The translations under genes and the position numbers were made by a program. Under the pieces are notes generated by a model that did no database searches, was not told where the DNA came from, and saw only the letters and a program-made list of their open reading frames with translations. This document shows, piece after piece, positions 14,745 through 21,616 of a DNA stretch of 21,616 bases. Each line of letters opens with the position of its first letter. Positions within the stretch are counted from its first letter, which is position 1. The stretch comes from CAZAYP01 sp964489425 [NCBI: uncultured Verrucomicrobiota bacterium] (lineage in GTDB: Bacteria; Verrucomicrobiota; Kiritimatiellia; RZYC01): contig CAZAYP010000079.1 of NCBI GenBank assembly GCA_964489425.1, forward strand, positions 1-21,616. The letters run 5' to 3'.

Positions 14745-15446
14745 ATGCCGCTTATGAAAACCTCAACCCTGTCAACCCACCATCTCATGGCCTCCGGCGC
14801 CCGGCACCCGGCGACGCAACCGTCAGTCCAGTGCGCCCCGGCACGGGAGCTTGGCATATGGGCCCTCCTGATCCTGATGCTCAATCTTCCCATGCTGGCC
14901 GGCCACTCGCCGCTGGCGCTCGTATTTTACCCGGCGGCCGTGGCGGACGGCCAGTGGTGGCGGTTGCTGACATTTCCCCTCGCCCATGTCAACGCCTACC
15001 ACCTGGCGCTGGATGGCCTGACGTTCCTGGGGCTGTATGCGGTCCTGGGCGGCGGGCTGGCCGGCCGCCTGCGGGCCGTAGCCATGTGCGCGGCAGGCTC
15101 ATTGCTGGCCGCGCTGACCGTGCCGGATGCATGGGCCGCAGGGCTGTGCGGGCTGTCCGGCATCGCGCACGGGCTCCTGGTGTGCCTGGCGGTGCAAGGC
15201 ATGCTGGGCGGGGTGTCCGTAGCCGGCTCCCCCCGGCGCGACCTTTGGCTGTTCGCAATGCTTTTTGTGCTTGTGACCGCCAAGTGCATGGTGGAAGCTC
15301 TCTCGGGCCGGGTCGTGTTGGAGTCCTGGCACTTCGCCAGCGTCGGGTTACCCATCGCCGCCTGCCACGCGGGGGGCGCGCTGGGCGGCATCGCGGCCGG
15401 ATGGCGGGAACGCAGCCTGCGGGTCACGCCGCCGCGGGCCGGATAA
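14745..15446 (+). CDS. Rhombosortase-like rhomboid intramembrane serine protease
   Basis: A 233-residue rhomboid-fold protein (230 if the ATG at 14754, which has a better-spaced AAAGG, is used). Membrane helices start at about residue 37. The block 'WWRLLTFPLAHVNAYHLALD' (71-90) matches the family's WR...T....H....H pattern. The catalytic serine is Ser138 in 'LCGLSGIAHG' (GxSG), and the catalytic histidine is His208 in 'CHAGGALGG' of the last helix. The GLSG-x-x-HG form and compact size match rhombosortases, which cleave GlyGly-CTERM tails and anchor the product, rather than GlpG-type rhomboids. The asparagine usual after the second loop histidine is Asp here (HLALD). The presumed substrate is the VIT-VWA protein of the same operon. 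Function as a sortase is inferred from motif and neighbour. Confidence 0.82.
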   Translation: MPLMKTSTLSTHHLMASGARHPATQPSVQCAPARELGIWALLILMLNLPMLAGHSPLALVFYPAAVADGQWWRLLTFPLAHVNAYHLALDGLTFLGLYAVLGGGLAGRLRAVAMCAAGSLLAALTVPDAWAAGLCGLSGIAHGLLVCLAVQGMLGGVSVAGSPRRDLWLFAMLFVLVTAKCMVEALSGRVVLESWHFASVGLPIAACHAGGALGGIAAGWRERSLRVTPPRAG

Positions 15447-15496
15447 ACTGGATGCACCGTAGATCAATTTGAAGCATGAAAAAGAAGGAGCTTGTT

Positions 15497-16582
15497 ATGA
15501 AAGATAAAACCAAATCCAAGGGTACATGGCTGCAGCGTTTCGCTATTCATTTGTTCACGGTAGTGCTGACCGTGCTGGTTTTCTGGTTGTTGGGATTTTT
15601 CCTCGAAGATATTCGCGCTGTCCGCGGCCCGGACTATGAGGCCATCGAGAAAAAGCATCTGGATAAAAACCTGTTGTCCCAGCGCGAGGCCCTGGAACAG
15701 CAGATCGCGGACCTGTCGCGGCAAATCGAAAATCAGACCGAGAAGCAGCGGGTCATCGGGGACGGGTCGCGCAACCTGCAGCAAACCATCAACCAACTGC
15801 TCGAGTTGCAGAAAATCGGCATGCAGAAGAAAATCGCCCTGTCCGATACCGAACAGGCCAACATCACCACCAGCCTCAACCACTTCCTGGAGAGCCAGAA
15901 AACCTACCAGGAACTCAGCCAGACCGTGGGTGACATGCTAGGCAAAAAACAGGACCTGGTACGCGAAAAGCAGGCCTTGGACAAGCAAATCGAGAAACAG
16001 CGCGAGCCGGCCCGCGATGAATACCAGCGGCTGTCCGCAAAGCACCGTCTGAAACTGGCCTTTCTGCAGTTGGCCATCCTGTTGCCGATCCTGGCGGCAG
16101 CGGCGCTGGTGATCATCAGGAAACGGGCCAGCATCTACTTCCCGCTCTTCCTGGCTTTTGGTGCGGCCACACTCATCAAGGTCGGGCTCGTGGTGCACGA
16201 GTACTTTCCGACGCGGTATTTCAAGTACATTCTCATCGGTGCGCTACTGCTGGTCGTGGCGCGCCTGCTCATCCACTTCATCCGGCTCATCGCGTATCCG
16301 AAGCTGGCATGGCTGGTGAAGCAGTATCGCGAAGCCTACGAACGGTTCCTGTGCCCGGTCTGCGAATACCCCATCCGCGTGGGCCCGCGCCGGTTCCTGT
16401 TCTGGACCCGCCGCACGGTCAACCGGCTGGTCGTCCCGACTGGGGCGGGCGAGGCAGAAGAACCCTACACGTGCCCCGCCTGCGGCCACCGCCTGTTCGA
16501 GGAATGCCCGGCCTGCCACAAGATCCGCCACTCCATGCTGCCACATTGCGCGCACTGCGGGGCAGAAAAGGAAATCGGCTGA
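15497..16582 (+). CDS. Membrane protein with periplasmic coiled coil and cytoplasmic zinc ribbons
   Basis: A 361-residue protein starting at the ATG at 15497, which has AAGGAG seven bases upstream (an earlier ATG at 15476 lacks one). One membrane segment lies at about 14-36, then a Gln/Lys/Glu-rich coiled coil at about 48-187, then three membrane segments at about 188-210, 213-237 and 241-265. The C-terminal 95 residues hold four CxxC pairs: CPVC (about 286), CPAC (326), CPAC (337) and CAHC (351), enough for two zinc sites of the double zinc-ribbon type. With four helices and a cytoplasmic N-terminus, the coiled coil would be periplasmic and the zinc ribbons cytoplasmic. I know no named family with this order. 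It may transmit envelope state to the cytoplasm or scaffold the operon's enzymes; both are guesses from topology. Confidence 0.8.
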   Translation: MKDKTKSKGTWLQRFAIHLFTVVLTVLVFWLLGFFLEDIRAVRGPDYEAIEKKHLDKNLLSQREALEQQIADLSRQIENQTEKQRVIGDGSRNLQQTINQLLELQKIGMQKKIALSDTEQANITTSLNHFLESQKTYQELSQTVGDMLGKKQDLVREKQALDKQIEKQREPARDEYQRLSAKHRLKLAFLQLAILLPILAAAALVIIRKRASIYFPLFLAFGAATLIKVGLVVHEYFPTRYFKYILIGALLLVVARLLIHFIRLIAYPKLAWLVKQYREAYERFLCPVCEYPIRVGPRRFLFWTRRTVNRLVVPTGAGEAEEPYTCPACGHRLFEECPACHKIRHSMLPHCAHCGAEKEIG

Positions 16583-16604
16583 AACCGGCCGCGCGCAGGG
16601 CACC

Positions 16605-17558
16605 ATGACCCCAGGACACAAACAATGGCTGAAGCGTGGTCTGCTGCTTGGCCTGGCCTTGCTGGCCCTTATCCCGCTAGCCGATTTTGGATACGCCCGG
16701 GTCGTGGCGTTCCGCCAGGCACGCTGGGAACAATCCATCCCGCGCGGGCCGGACGGCGTGCGCGCCGGATGTGCCGATTACACGGTGGGCCAGGGCCCAG
16801 TGGCGCTGCTGCTGATCCACGGGTTTGCAGACTCACCGGCGGTGTTCCGGCAGATGGCGGAATATTGGGCAGCGCGCGGTTTCACCTGCCGGGCCATGCG
16901 CCTGCCCGGCGCAGCCCTGCCGGCCGCCCAGGCCGCCCAGGTCAGCCGCGAGCAGTGGCTGGCAGCAATCGCCGCCGAGGTTGACGCGTTGCGGACCAAC
17001 CACGCCGCGGTCTGGCTGGTGGGTCATTCCCTCGGCGGCGCGCTGGCGCTGAACTATGCCCTTGAGCCTCGGTCTCCCCCCGTGGACGGGTTGGTGCTGC
17101 TGGCACCGCTCGTGGAAGTCTCCCGCCGCCGCTCGCCGGTCCTGGGGCCGGAAACCTGGTTCAGCATCGGCCAACGGTTCCGGCTGTTCAGCAAGCTGGC
17201 GGAAAATGTGTTCCCGCTGGATGTGCACGATCCCGCGGCGCAGGCCCGGGACCTGCGGATGCGCTTCGTGCCGTTTACACACTACGAGGCGCTCTTTGCC
17301 ACGGTGGCCGGTTTGCCCGGCCAAGCGTCAAACCTCAAGCTGCCGACCTTGGTATTCCTGACGGCCGACGACTTGGTGGTCGACTCTGCGGCCGCCGCCG
17401 GATTTTTTGCCCAGGCGCCGGCCACCCGCATCCAGTGGGTGCCGGACGCCGGCCACGTCATCCCGCTGGACAACGGATGGGAACTGGTCGCCGCAGACAC
17501 CACCACATTTATCATGGCCGCGACCGCTGCTGTCCGCGGCAAGGAGAAGACCCCATGA
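16605..17558 (+). CDS. Membrane-anchored alpha/beta hydrolase (lipase/lysophospholipase-like)
   Basis: A 317-residue serine hydrolase. An N-terminal hydrophobic segment (about 11-27) with positive residues before it suggests an inner-membrane anchor with the catalytic domain outside. The oxyanion motif 'LLIHGFADSP' is at about 70-79. The nucleophile is Ser142 in 'GHSLGG', the acid is probably an Asp in 'TADDLVVD' near 255, and the histidine is His284 in 'DAGHVIPLD'. The triad is complete. This is the monoacylglycerol lipase / carboxylesterase type of alpha/beta hydrolase, for which lipid esters are common substrates. Its stop overlaps the ATG of the lysophospholipid transporter/acyltransferase fusion by 4 nt, so a role in phospholipid turnover is likely. 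The exact substrate is unknown. Confidence 0.88.
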   Translation: MTPGHKQWLKRGLLLGLALLALIPLADFGYARVVAFRQARWEQSIPRGPDGVRAGCADYTVGQGPVALLLIHGFADSPAVFRQMAEYWAARGFTCRAMRLPGAALPAAQAAQVSREQWLAAIAAEVDALRTNHAAVWLVGHSLGGALALNYALEPRSPPVDGLVLLAPLVEVSRRRSPVLGPETWFSIGQRFRLFSKLAENVFPLDVHDPAAQARDLRMRFVPFTHYEALFATVAGLPGQASNLKLPTLVFLTADDLVVDSAAAAGFFAQAPATRIQWVPDAGHVIPLDNGWELVAADTTTFIMAATAAVRGKEKTP

Positions 17559-20500
17559 CCATCCCCAAGGAACGCCTGTTTTCCGCTTCCTTTGCATGGT
17601 TGAATGCGGCCCAGTTCCTGGGCGCGTTCAATGACAACGTGTTCAAGCTGTTCCTGATCTTTTTCCTTATCGGTCTCCTGGGGCCAGACTCTTCTGCGGG
17701 CGTGCTGGGCACGGTTGGCGTGGTCTTCGTCCTTCCGTTTTTGCTGTTTACACCAGCGGCCGGGGTGCTGGCTGACCGGGTGAGCAAGTCGCGGATTGTC
17801 GTGGCGGCCAAGGTCCTGGAAGTGGCCGTGATGCTGCTGGGCGTAGCGGCGTTTGCCTTGCGCAGCCCCTTTGGCCTGTATGCCACCATGTTCCTGATGG
17901 CCGCCCAAAGCGCCCTGTTCGGCCCGGCGAAACTGGGCATCATCCCGGAACTGGTGCGGCGCGACCGCTTGTCGCAAGCCAACAGCGTCATGACCATGCT
18001 CACGTTTGTGGCCATCATTCTCGGCTCGGCCATGGCGCCGCTGATCGGCGAGTGGGCGCATGGACATTACGCGCGGGCGCAGTGGTTCTGCATCGGGGTG
18101 GCGGTGCTCGGCGCCGTGGCCGCGCTACTGATCAAGCGCACTCCCGCCGTCGGCGCGCCGACGCGCTTTTCGCCGTGGTTCATTCGCGACGCCTGGCGTA
18201 CCCTGTGGTCCATCCGGGGCGACCGCTACCTGCTCCTGGCGGTGATTGCCTCGGCCTATTTCCTGTTCCTGGGCGCGTTCATGCAAATGAACCTGATCTC
18301 GTTTGGCATGGAGCACCTCGGCTTGAGCCAGGAACGCAGCGCGTATCTCTTTTTCGTGGCCGCGGTGGGGATCGCCCTGGGCGCGCTGGCTGCGGGCCGG
18401 CTGTCCGGCCGCAACATCGAGTTTGGCATTGTGCCGCTCGGCGCCCTCGCGCTGACCGTGGCCGCGGCGGCCATTTACTTCGTGCCGCCGCGCCTCGGGG
18501 CGGCCGTGCCGCTGGTTTTTGTCGCGGGGCTCGGCGCGGGGCTGTTCACGGTGCCGCTGGATGCGTTCATCCAGTTCCAGGCGCCGCCAGCGCGCCGCGG
18601 CGAGATCCTGGCCACCTCGGGATTCCTCGGCTGGGTGGGCGTGGCCCTGGCGTCCGCGCTGGTCTTCCTGCTGCCCCACCTGGGGATGAATGCCGCAGAA
18701 GGATTTCTTTTAATGAGCGGATTGACCCTGGTGCTCACCGTGGCGGCGCTTATTGAACTGCCGGACTTCCTGGTCCGATTCCTGCTCCTGCTGCTGACGC
18801 GCGCGGCCTACCGCATCCGCGTTGTCGGCCGCGAAAACGTGCCGATCGAGGGCGGGGCGCTGCTGGTGTGCAACCACGTGTCGTACCTGGACGCGTTGCT
18901 GCTGGGCGCCACCCAGCAGCGGCGCCTGCGCTTCATCATGACCCGCCAGGTGTACGAGTCCTGGCGCTGGGCCCGGCCATTTTTCCGCCTCCTGGGCGTC
19001 ATCCCCATCGAAATGACCGATCCGCCCCGCCAGATCGTGGCCGCCCTGCAGGCGGCGCGCGCGGCCATGGACGACGGCTACATGGTGTGCATCTTTGCTG
19101 AGGGCGCGCTGACCCGGACCGGCACGCTGCGCGAGTTCCGGCGCGGGTTCGAGCGCATCGTCAAGGGCACCAGCTACCCCATCCTGCCCGTGTACATCGG
19201 CGGCGCCTGGGGCAGCATCGCCAGCTATTACCACGGGCAATTGGTCCGGCGCTGGACGACCCTGCTGCGTTACCCGGTGACCGTGATGTTCGGCCGCCCG
19301 CTGCCGTCGACGGCCATGGCGCCGGACGTGCGCGAGGCGGTGATGGAACTTTCGTGCGACTATTTCCAGATCCGCAAAGCCACGCGCCGGTCCCTGGGCG
19401 AAGAGTTCATCCGCACCGCGCGGCGCCGCTGGCTGGACCCGATCCTGGCCGACACCACCGGGCGCAAGCTATCCTATGGCCATGCCACGGTCGCCGCGCT
19501 CATCCTCGGCGACCGGATGGCGATGCGCGGAGTCGCCGACCGCCACGTGGGGATCGTGCTGCCGCCCGGCGTGGGCGCCGCGCTGGCCAACCTGGCCATT
19601 ACCCTGCGCGGGCAGGTTCCGGTCAACCTCAACTTTACGGGGTCCGAGGCGGCCCTGCGCTCCGCAGCGGACCAGTGCGGCATCCGGCACGTGGTCACGG
19701 CGCGCGCGTTCCTGGAAAAAATGCCCAACCTGAAGCTTCCGGGTGAACTGCTGCTGCTGGAAGACCTGCTCGCCGGCCTTACCCGCCACGAGAAAGTCTC
19801 CGCCCTGCTGCGCGCCTGGCTCTGCCCGCCACGGCGATTGGCCCACGCCCGGGGATTCACGCCCGACGACGTGGCCACGGTGATCTTCTCTTCCGGATCC
19901 ACGGGCGCGCCCAAGGGTGTGATGCTGAGCCACCACAACATCCAGTCCAACCTGGAATCCCTGCGCATCGTGTTCTCGCAGTCGCCCCGCGACAAGATGT
20001 GCGCGGCGCTGCCGCTGTTCCACTCGCTGGGCTATACAGCCACGCTGTGGTACCCGGTACTCAGCGGCCTGCCCGCCATCTACCACCCCAACCCGCTGGA
20101 CGGGGCCGGCATTGCCGCCGCCGTGCGCGACCACCGCGCCACCATGCTGTTTGCCACGCCCACGTTCCTCGCCCTGTACATGCGCAAAGCGCGGCGCGAA
20201 GATTTCGCGACCTTGAAATATGTGGTCGTGGGCGCGGAAAAGCTAAAACCCCGCCTGGCCCTGGCGTTCGAACAACAGTTCGGGATCCGGCCGCTAGAGG
20301 GATATGGCGCCACGGAACTGGCGCCGGTGGCGGCGCTGAGCCTGCCCCACGTCTCGGCCGGCGGCGTTACCCAAAGCGGATGGAAAGAAGACAGCGTGGG
20401 CCAACCCCTGCCCGGCGTGGCCGTGAAAATCGTGGATCCGGAAACCAACGCCGCCCTGCCGACCGGCCAACCCGGCCTGATGCTGATCAAAGGCCCCAAC

Positions 20501-20962
20501 GTCATGCTGGGCTACCTGGGCAGGCCGGACCTGACCGCCGCGGCCATCCAGGACGGCTGGTACCGCACCGGCGACATGGCGCGCATGGATGAGGACGGGT
20601 TCATCGTCATCACCGACCGCCTGGCCCGCTTCAGCAAAATCGGCGGCGAGATGGTGCCCCACCAGGCCGTGGAGGAAGAAATTCAGAGCCGCCTCGGGCG
20701 CACCGAGCAAGTGGTGGCCGTGGCCGCGGCACCGGACGAAAAGAAAGGCGAACGCCTGGTCCTGTTTTACACACCAGATGCCGGCCCGGTCGAAGATCTC
20801 CGACGGATCCTGGCCGAATCCAGCCTGCCCAATTTGTGGAAGCCTGCCCCGGATGCCATGCACCCGGTTCCGGCCCTGCCGGTGCTGGGCACCGGGAAAC
20901 TGGACCTTGCCACACTCAAAGAATGGGCCCGGCAACGCGGCGCCGACCCCGCAAGTCCATAA
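17555..20962 (+). CDS. LplT-PlsC-acyl ligase fusion (lysophospholipid flippase and Aas-type acyltransferase/acyl-ACP synthetase)
   Basis: A 1135-residue tripartite enzyme. Residues 1 to about 410 are a major facilitator of the LplT type ('LGAFNDNVFKLFL' at the start). About 430-620 is a PlsC acyltransferase with NHVSYLD (His x4 Asp, about 440) and 'FAEGALTRTG' (about 513). About 640-1130 is an AMP-forming ligase with 'SSGSTGAPKG' (about 779), 'GYGATE' (about 916), 'GWYRTGD' and the adenylation lysine in 'GTGKLDL' (about 1112). In E. coli, LplT imports lysophosphatidylethanolamine and Aas re-acylates it using acyl-ACP; here all steps are on one chain. The start is the ATG at 17555, with AAGGAG eight bases upstream and overlapping the hydrolase stop; an in-frame GTG at 17435 would lie deep inside the hydrolase. 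All active-site motifs are intact. Confidence 0.95.
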   Translation: MTIPKERLFSASFAWLNAAQFLGAFNDNVFKLFLIFFLIGLLGPDSSAGVLGTVGVVFVLPFLLFTPAAGVLADRVSKSRIVVAAKVLEVAVMLLGVAAFALRSPFGLYATMFLMAAQSALFGPAKLGIIPELVRRDRLSQANSVMTMLTFVAIILGSAMAPLIGEWAHGHYARAQWFCIGVAVLGAVAALLIKRTPAVGAPTRFSPWFIRDAWRTLWSIRGDRYLLLAVIASAYFLFLGAFMQMNLISFGMEHLGLSQERSAYLFFVAAVGIALGALAAGRLSGRNIEFGIVPLGALALTVAAAAIYFVPPRLGAAVPLVFVAGLGAGLFTVPLDAFIQFQAPPARRGEILATSGFLGWVGVALASALVFLLPHLGMNAAEGFLLMSGLTLVLTVAALIELPDFLVRFLLLLLTRAAYRIRVVGRENVPIEGGALLVCNHVSYLDALLLGATQQRRLRFIMTRQVYESWRWARPFFRLLGVIPIEMTDPPRQIVAALQAARAAMDDGYMVCIFAEGALTRTGTLREFRRGFERIVKGTSYPILPVYIGGAWGSIASYYHGQLVRRWTTLLRYPVTVMFGRPLPSTAMAPDVREAVMELSCDYFQIRKATRRSLGEEFIRTARRRWLDPILADTTGRKLSYGHATVAALILGDRMAMRGVADRHVGIVLPPGVGAALANLAITLRGQVPVNLNFTGSEAALRSAADQCGIRHVVTARAFLEKMPNLKLPGELLLLEDLLAGLTRHEKVSALLRAWLCPPRRLAHARGFTPDDVATVIFSSGSTGAPKGVMLSHHNIQSNLESLRIVFSQSPRDKMCAALPLFHSLGYTATLWYPVLSGLPAIYHPNPLDGAGIAAAVRDHRATMLFATPTFLALYMRKARREDFATLKYVVVGAEKLKPRLALAFEQQFGIRPLEGYGATELAPVAALSLPHVSAGGVTQSGWKEDSVGQPLPGVAVKIVDPETNAALPTGQPGLMLIKGPNVMLGYLGRPDLTAAAIQDGWYRTGDMARMDEDGFIVITDRLARFSKIGGEMVPHQAVEEEIQSRLGRTEQVVAVAAAPDEKKGERLVLFYTPDAGPVEDLRRILAESSLPNLWKPAPDAMHPVPALPVLGTGKLDLATLKEWARQRGADPASP

Positions 20963-21616
20963 TCAAGGGAACAGCAACAAACCCAGGTGCTCGCTCCCGC
21001 GCGCCCAGGGATTCCATGTGAGCTTGCCGCCCAGGTAGGTATCCACCACATTGATGGTATGGATCTGATCCGGCGCGATGGTGGTGATGTCCTTGTCCAG
21101 GATGACAAAGTCGGCCACCTTCCCGGTTTCGATGCTGCCGACCCACTGGTCGAGTTCGTGCTGGCGGGCCGGAATAATGGTCACGGCACGCAAGGCCTCA
21201 TCCAACGTGGCCACCTGGTTGGATCCCAGAACATACTTGTTGGAATTAGAGAGCGCCGGATAGGGCCATGTCGTGCGAATCATGCCTTGTTCGATATAGT
21301 ACAAGGGCACCGGGACGGTGACCGTCGAATCGCTATCAAACGAGAAGGGTATGTCCAGATCCCGTTCGATTTGGATCGGGTCGATCAGCGGCGCATTGGT
21401 GGGCCCGAGAATGCCCACAAAGGCGTCGCCCCAGTAAGCCACGTGCCCGATCGTATGCGTGCAACTGACGTCATTGGCAGGCACCGGCGCACCATTGGTG
21501 GCCACGTAGGTTCCCGTCCGCAACTGGGCCAGTTTCAGCCACTGGTTGGAGTCGCCCACGGTAGCCCGACTTTCGCTACTCGACCTTAGAAACGACAATT
21601 TTTGAGGGGGTGAAGT
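20963..21616 (-). CDS. Amidohydrolase (family 3, YtcJ-like), C-terminal part, runs off the window
   Basis: At least 211 residues of the C-terminal half of a metal-dependent amidohydrolase. Diagnostic blocks are 'HTIGHVAYWGD', 'IPFSFDSDSTVTVPVPLYYIE' (the Asp of FDSD is the family's metal/catalytic acid), 'TLDEALRAVTIIPA', 'GSIETGKVADFVILDKD' and 'VVDTYLGGKLTW'. Members hydrolyse amide-type bonds in varied small molecules, and the substrate is not predictable. The frame stays open to the window edge, but the first 20 or so codons (21555-21616) do not look like the family and include a GTAGC-N9-GCTAC dyad at 21561-21579, so the gene may be broken there. Its stop TGA abuts the stop TAA of the convergent fusion gene with no spacer. 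Confidence 0.8.
   Translation of the reverse strand, partial: TSPPQKLSFLRSSSESRATVGDSNQWLKLAQLRTGTYVATNGAPVPANDVSCTHTIGHVAYWGDAFVGILGPTNAPLIDPIQIERDLDIPFSFDSDSTVTVPVPLYYIEQGMIRTTWPYPALSNSNKYVLGSNQVATLDEALRAVTIIPARQHELDQWVGSIETGKVADFVILDKDITTIAPDQIHTINVVDTYLGGKLTWNPWARGSEHLGLLLFP
21561..21579. repeat. Short dyad with GTAGC/GCTAC ends
   Basis: GTAGC-CCGACTTTC-GCTAC forms a 5-bp dyad and shares its GCTAC/GTAGC end with the two 23-nt REP-like repeats. It lies in the amidohydrolase frame just where family similarity stops. It could be a diverged member of the same intergenic repeat group. Confidence 0.35.

Noticed and set aside
17435-17554. GTG start extending the LplT-Aas fusion upstream
   Set aside because: It would overlap the hydrolase gene by 120 nt. 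ATG 17555 has AAGGAG upstream, a 4-nt overlap and a normal LplT N-terminus.
1-21616. tRNA or rRNA genes
   Set aside because: I saw no cloverleaf with conserved T-arm sequence and no rRNA-like segments in any intergenic stretch.

Overview
The window is GC-rich Gram-negative DNA. Taxonomic clues are a secreted protein built from Pmp-like GGG(I/V/L)Y repeats, a RAYT/REP system, a GlyGly-CTERM-like sorting signal with a rhombosortase-like protease, and a sigma54 activator subgroup with an insertion in its AAA+ domain. Together they fit the PVC superphylum (Verrucomicrobiota/Kiritimatiellota/Lentisphaerae), but this is inference from style; no rRNA or marker gene is present.

Layout. 1-873 holds no gene I can support, only a cluster of GAACTC/GAGTTC hexamers and a 23-nt REP-like hairpin. 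874-3027 (-) encodes a secreted parallel beta-helix protein with 13 repeats. 3283-4218 is a REP-associated Y1 transposase (RAYT) unit bounded by perfect 17-bp inverted repeats; it appears to have cut off a TPR gene whose 5' part survives to 4490. A sigma70-type promoter and leader for that gene lie in 4491-4930. 10542-4931 (-) is a tight operon for a tripartite efflux/export pump (TolC-like lipoprotein, MacA-like adaptor, MacB-like ATPase and a separate permease) followed by an exported protein of unknown function. 12155-10653 (-) encodes a sigma54-dependent activator; its stop codon lies inside the second copy of the 23-nt REP-like hairpin.

The most interesting part is the divergent operon at 12353-20962 (+). 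It starts from a consensus-perfect sigma54 promoter (12283-12299) that faces the activator gene across an AT-rich region with four alternating TTTATG/CATAAA sites. It encodes an exported VIT-VWA protein with a C-terminal sorting-type tail, a small membrane protein, a rhombosortase-like intramembrane protease, a coiled-coil/zinc-ribbon membrane protein, a membrane-anchored alpha/beta hydrolase and an LplT-PlsC-acyl ligase triple fusion. A 16-bp perfect hairpin separates the VIT-VWA gene from the rest. My reading is a stress- or signal-induced surface-display module in which a protease processes and anchors the VIT-VWA protein, while the lipid genes repair or supply the phospholipid consumed.

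The window ends in the C-terminal part of an amidohydrolase (-) whose stop codon directly abuts the stop of the fusion gene.
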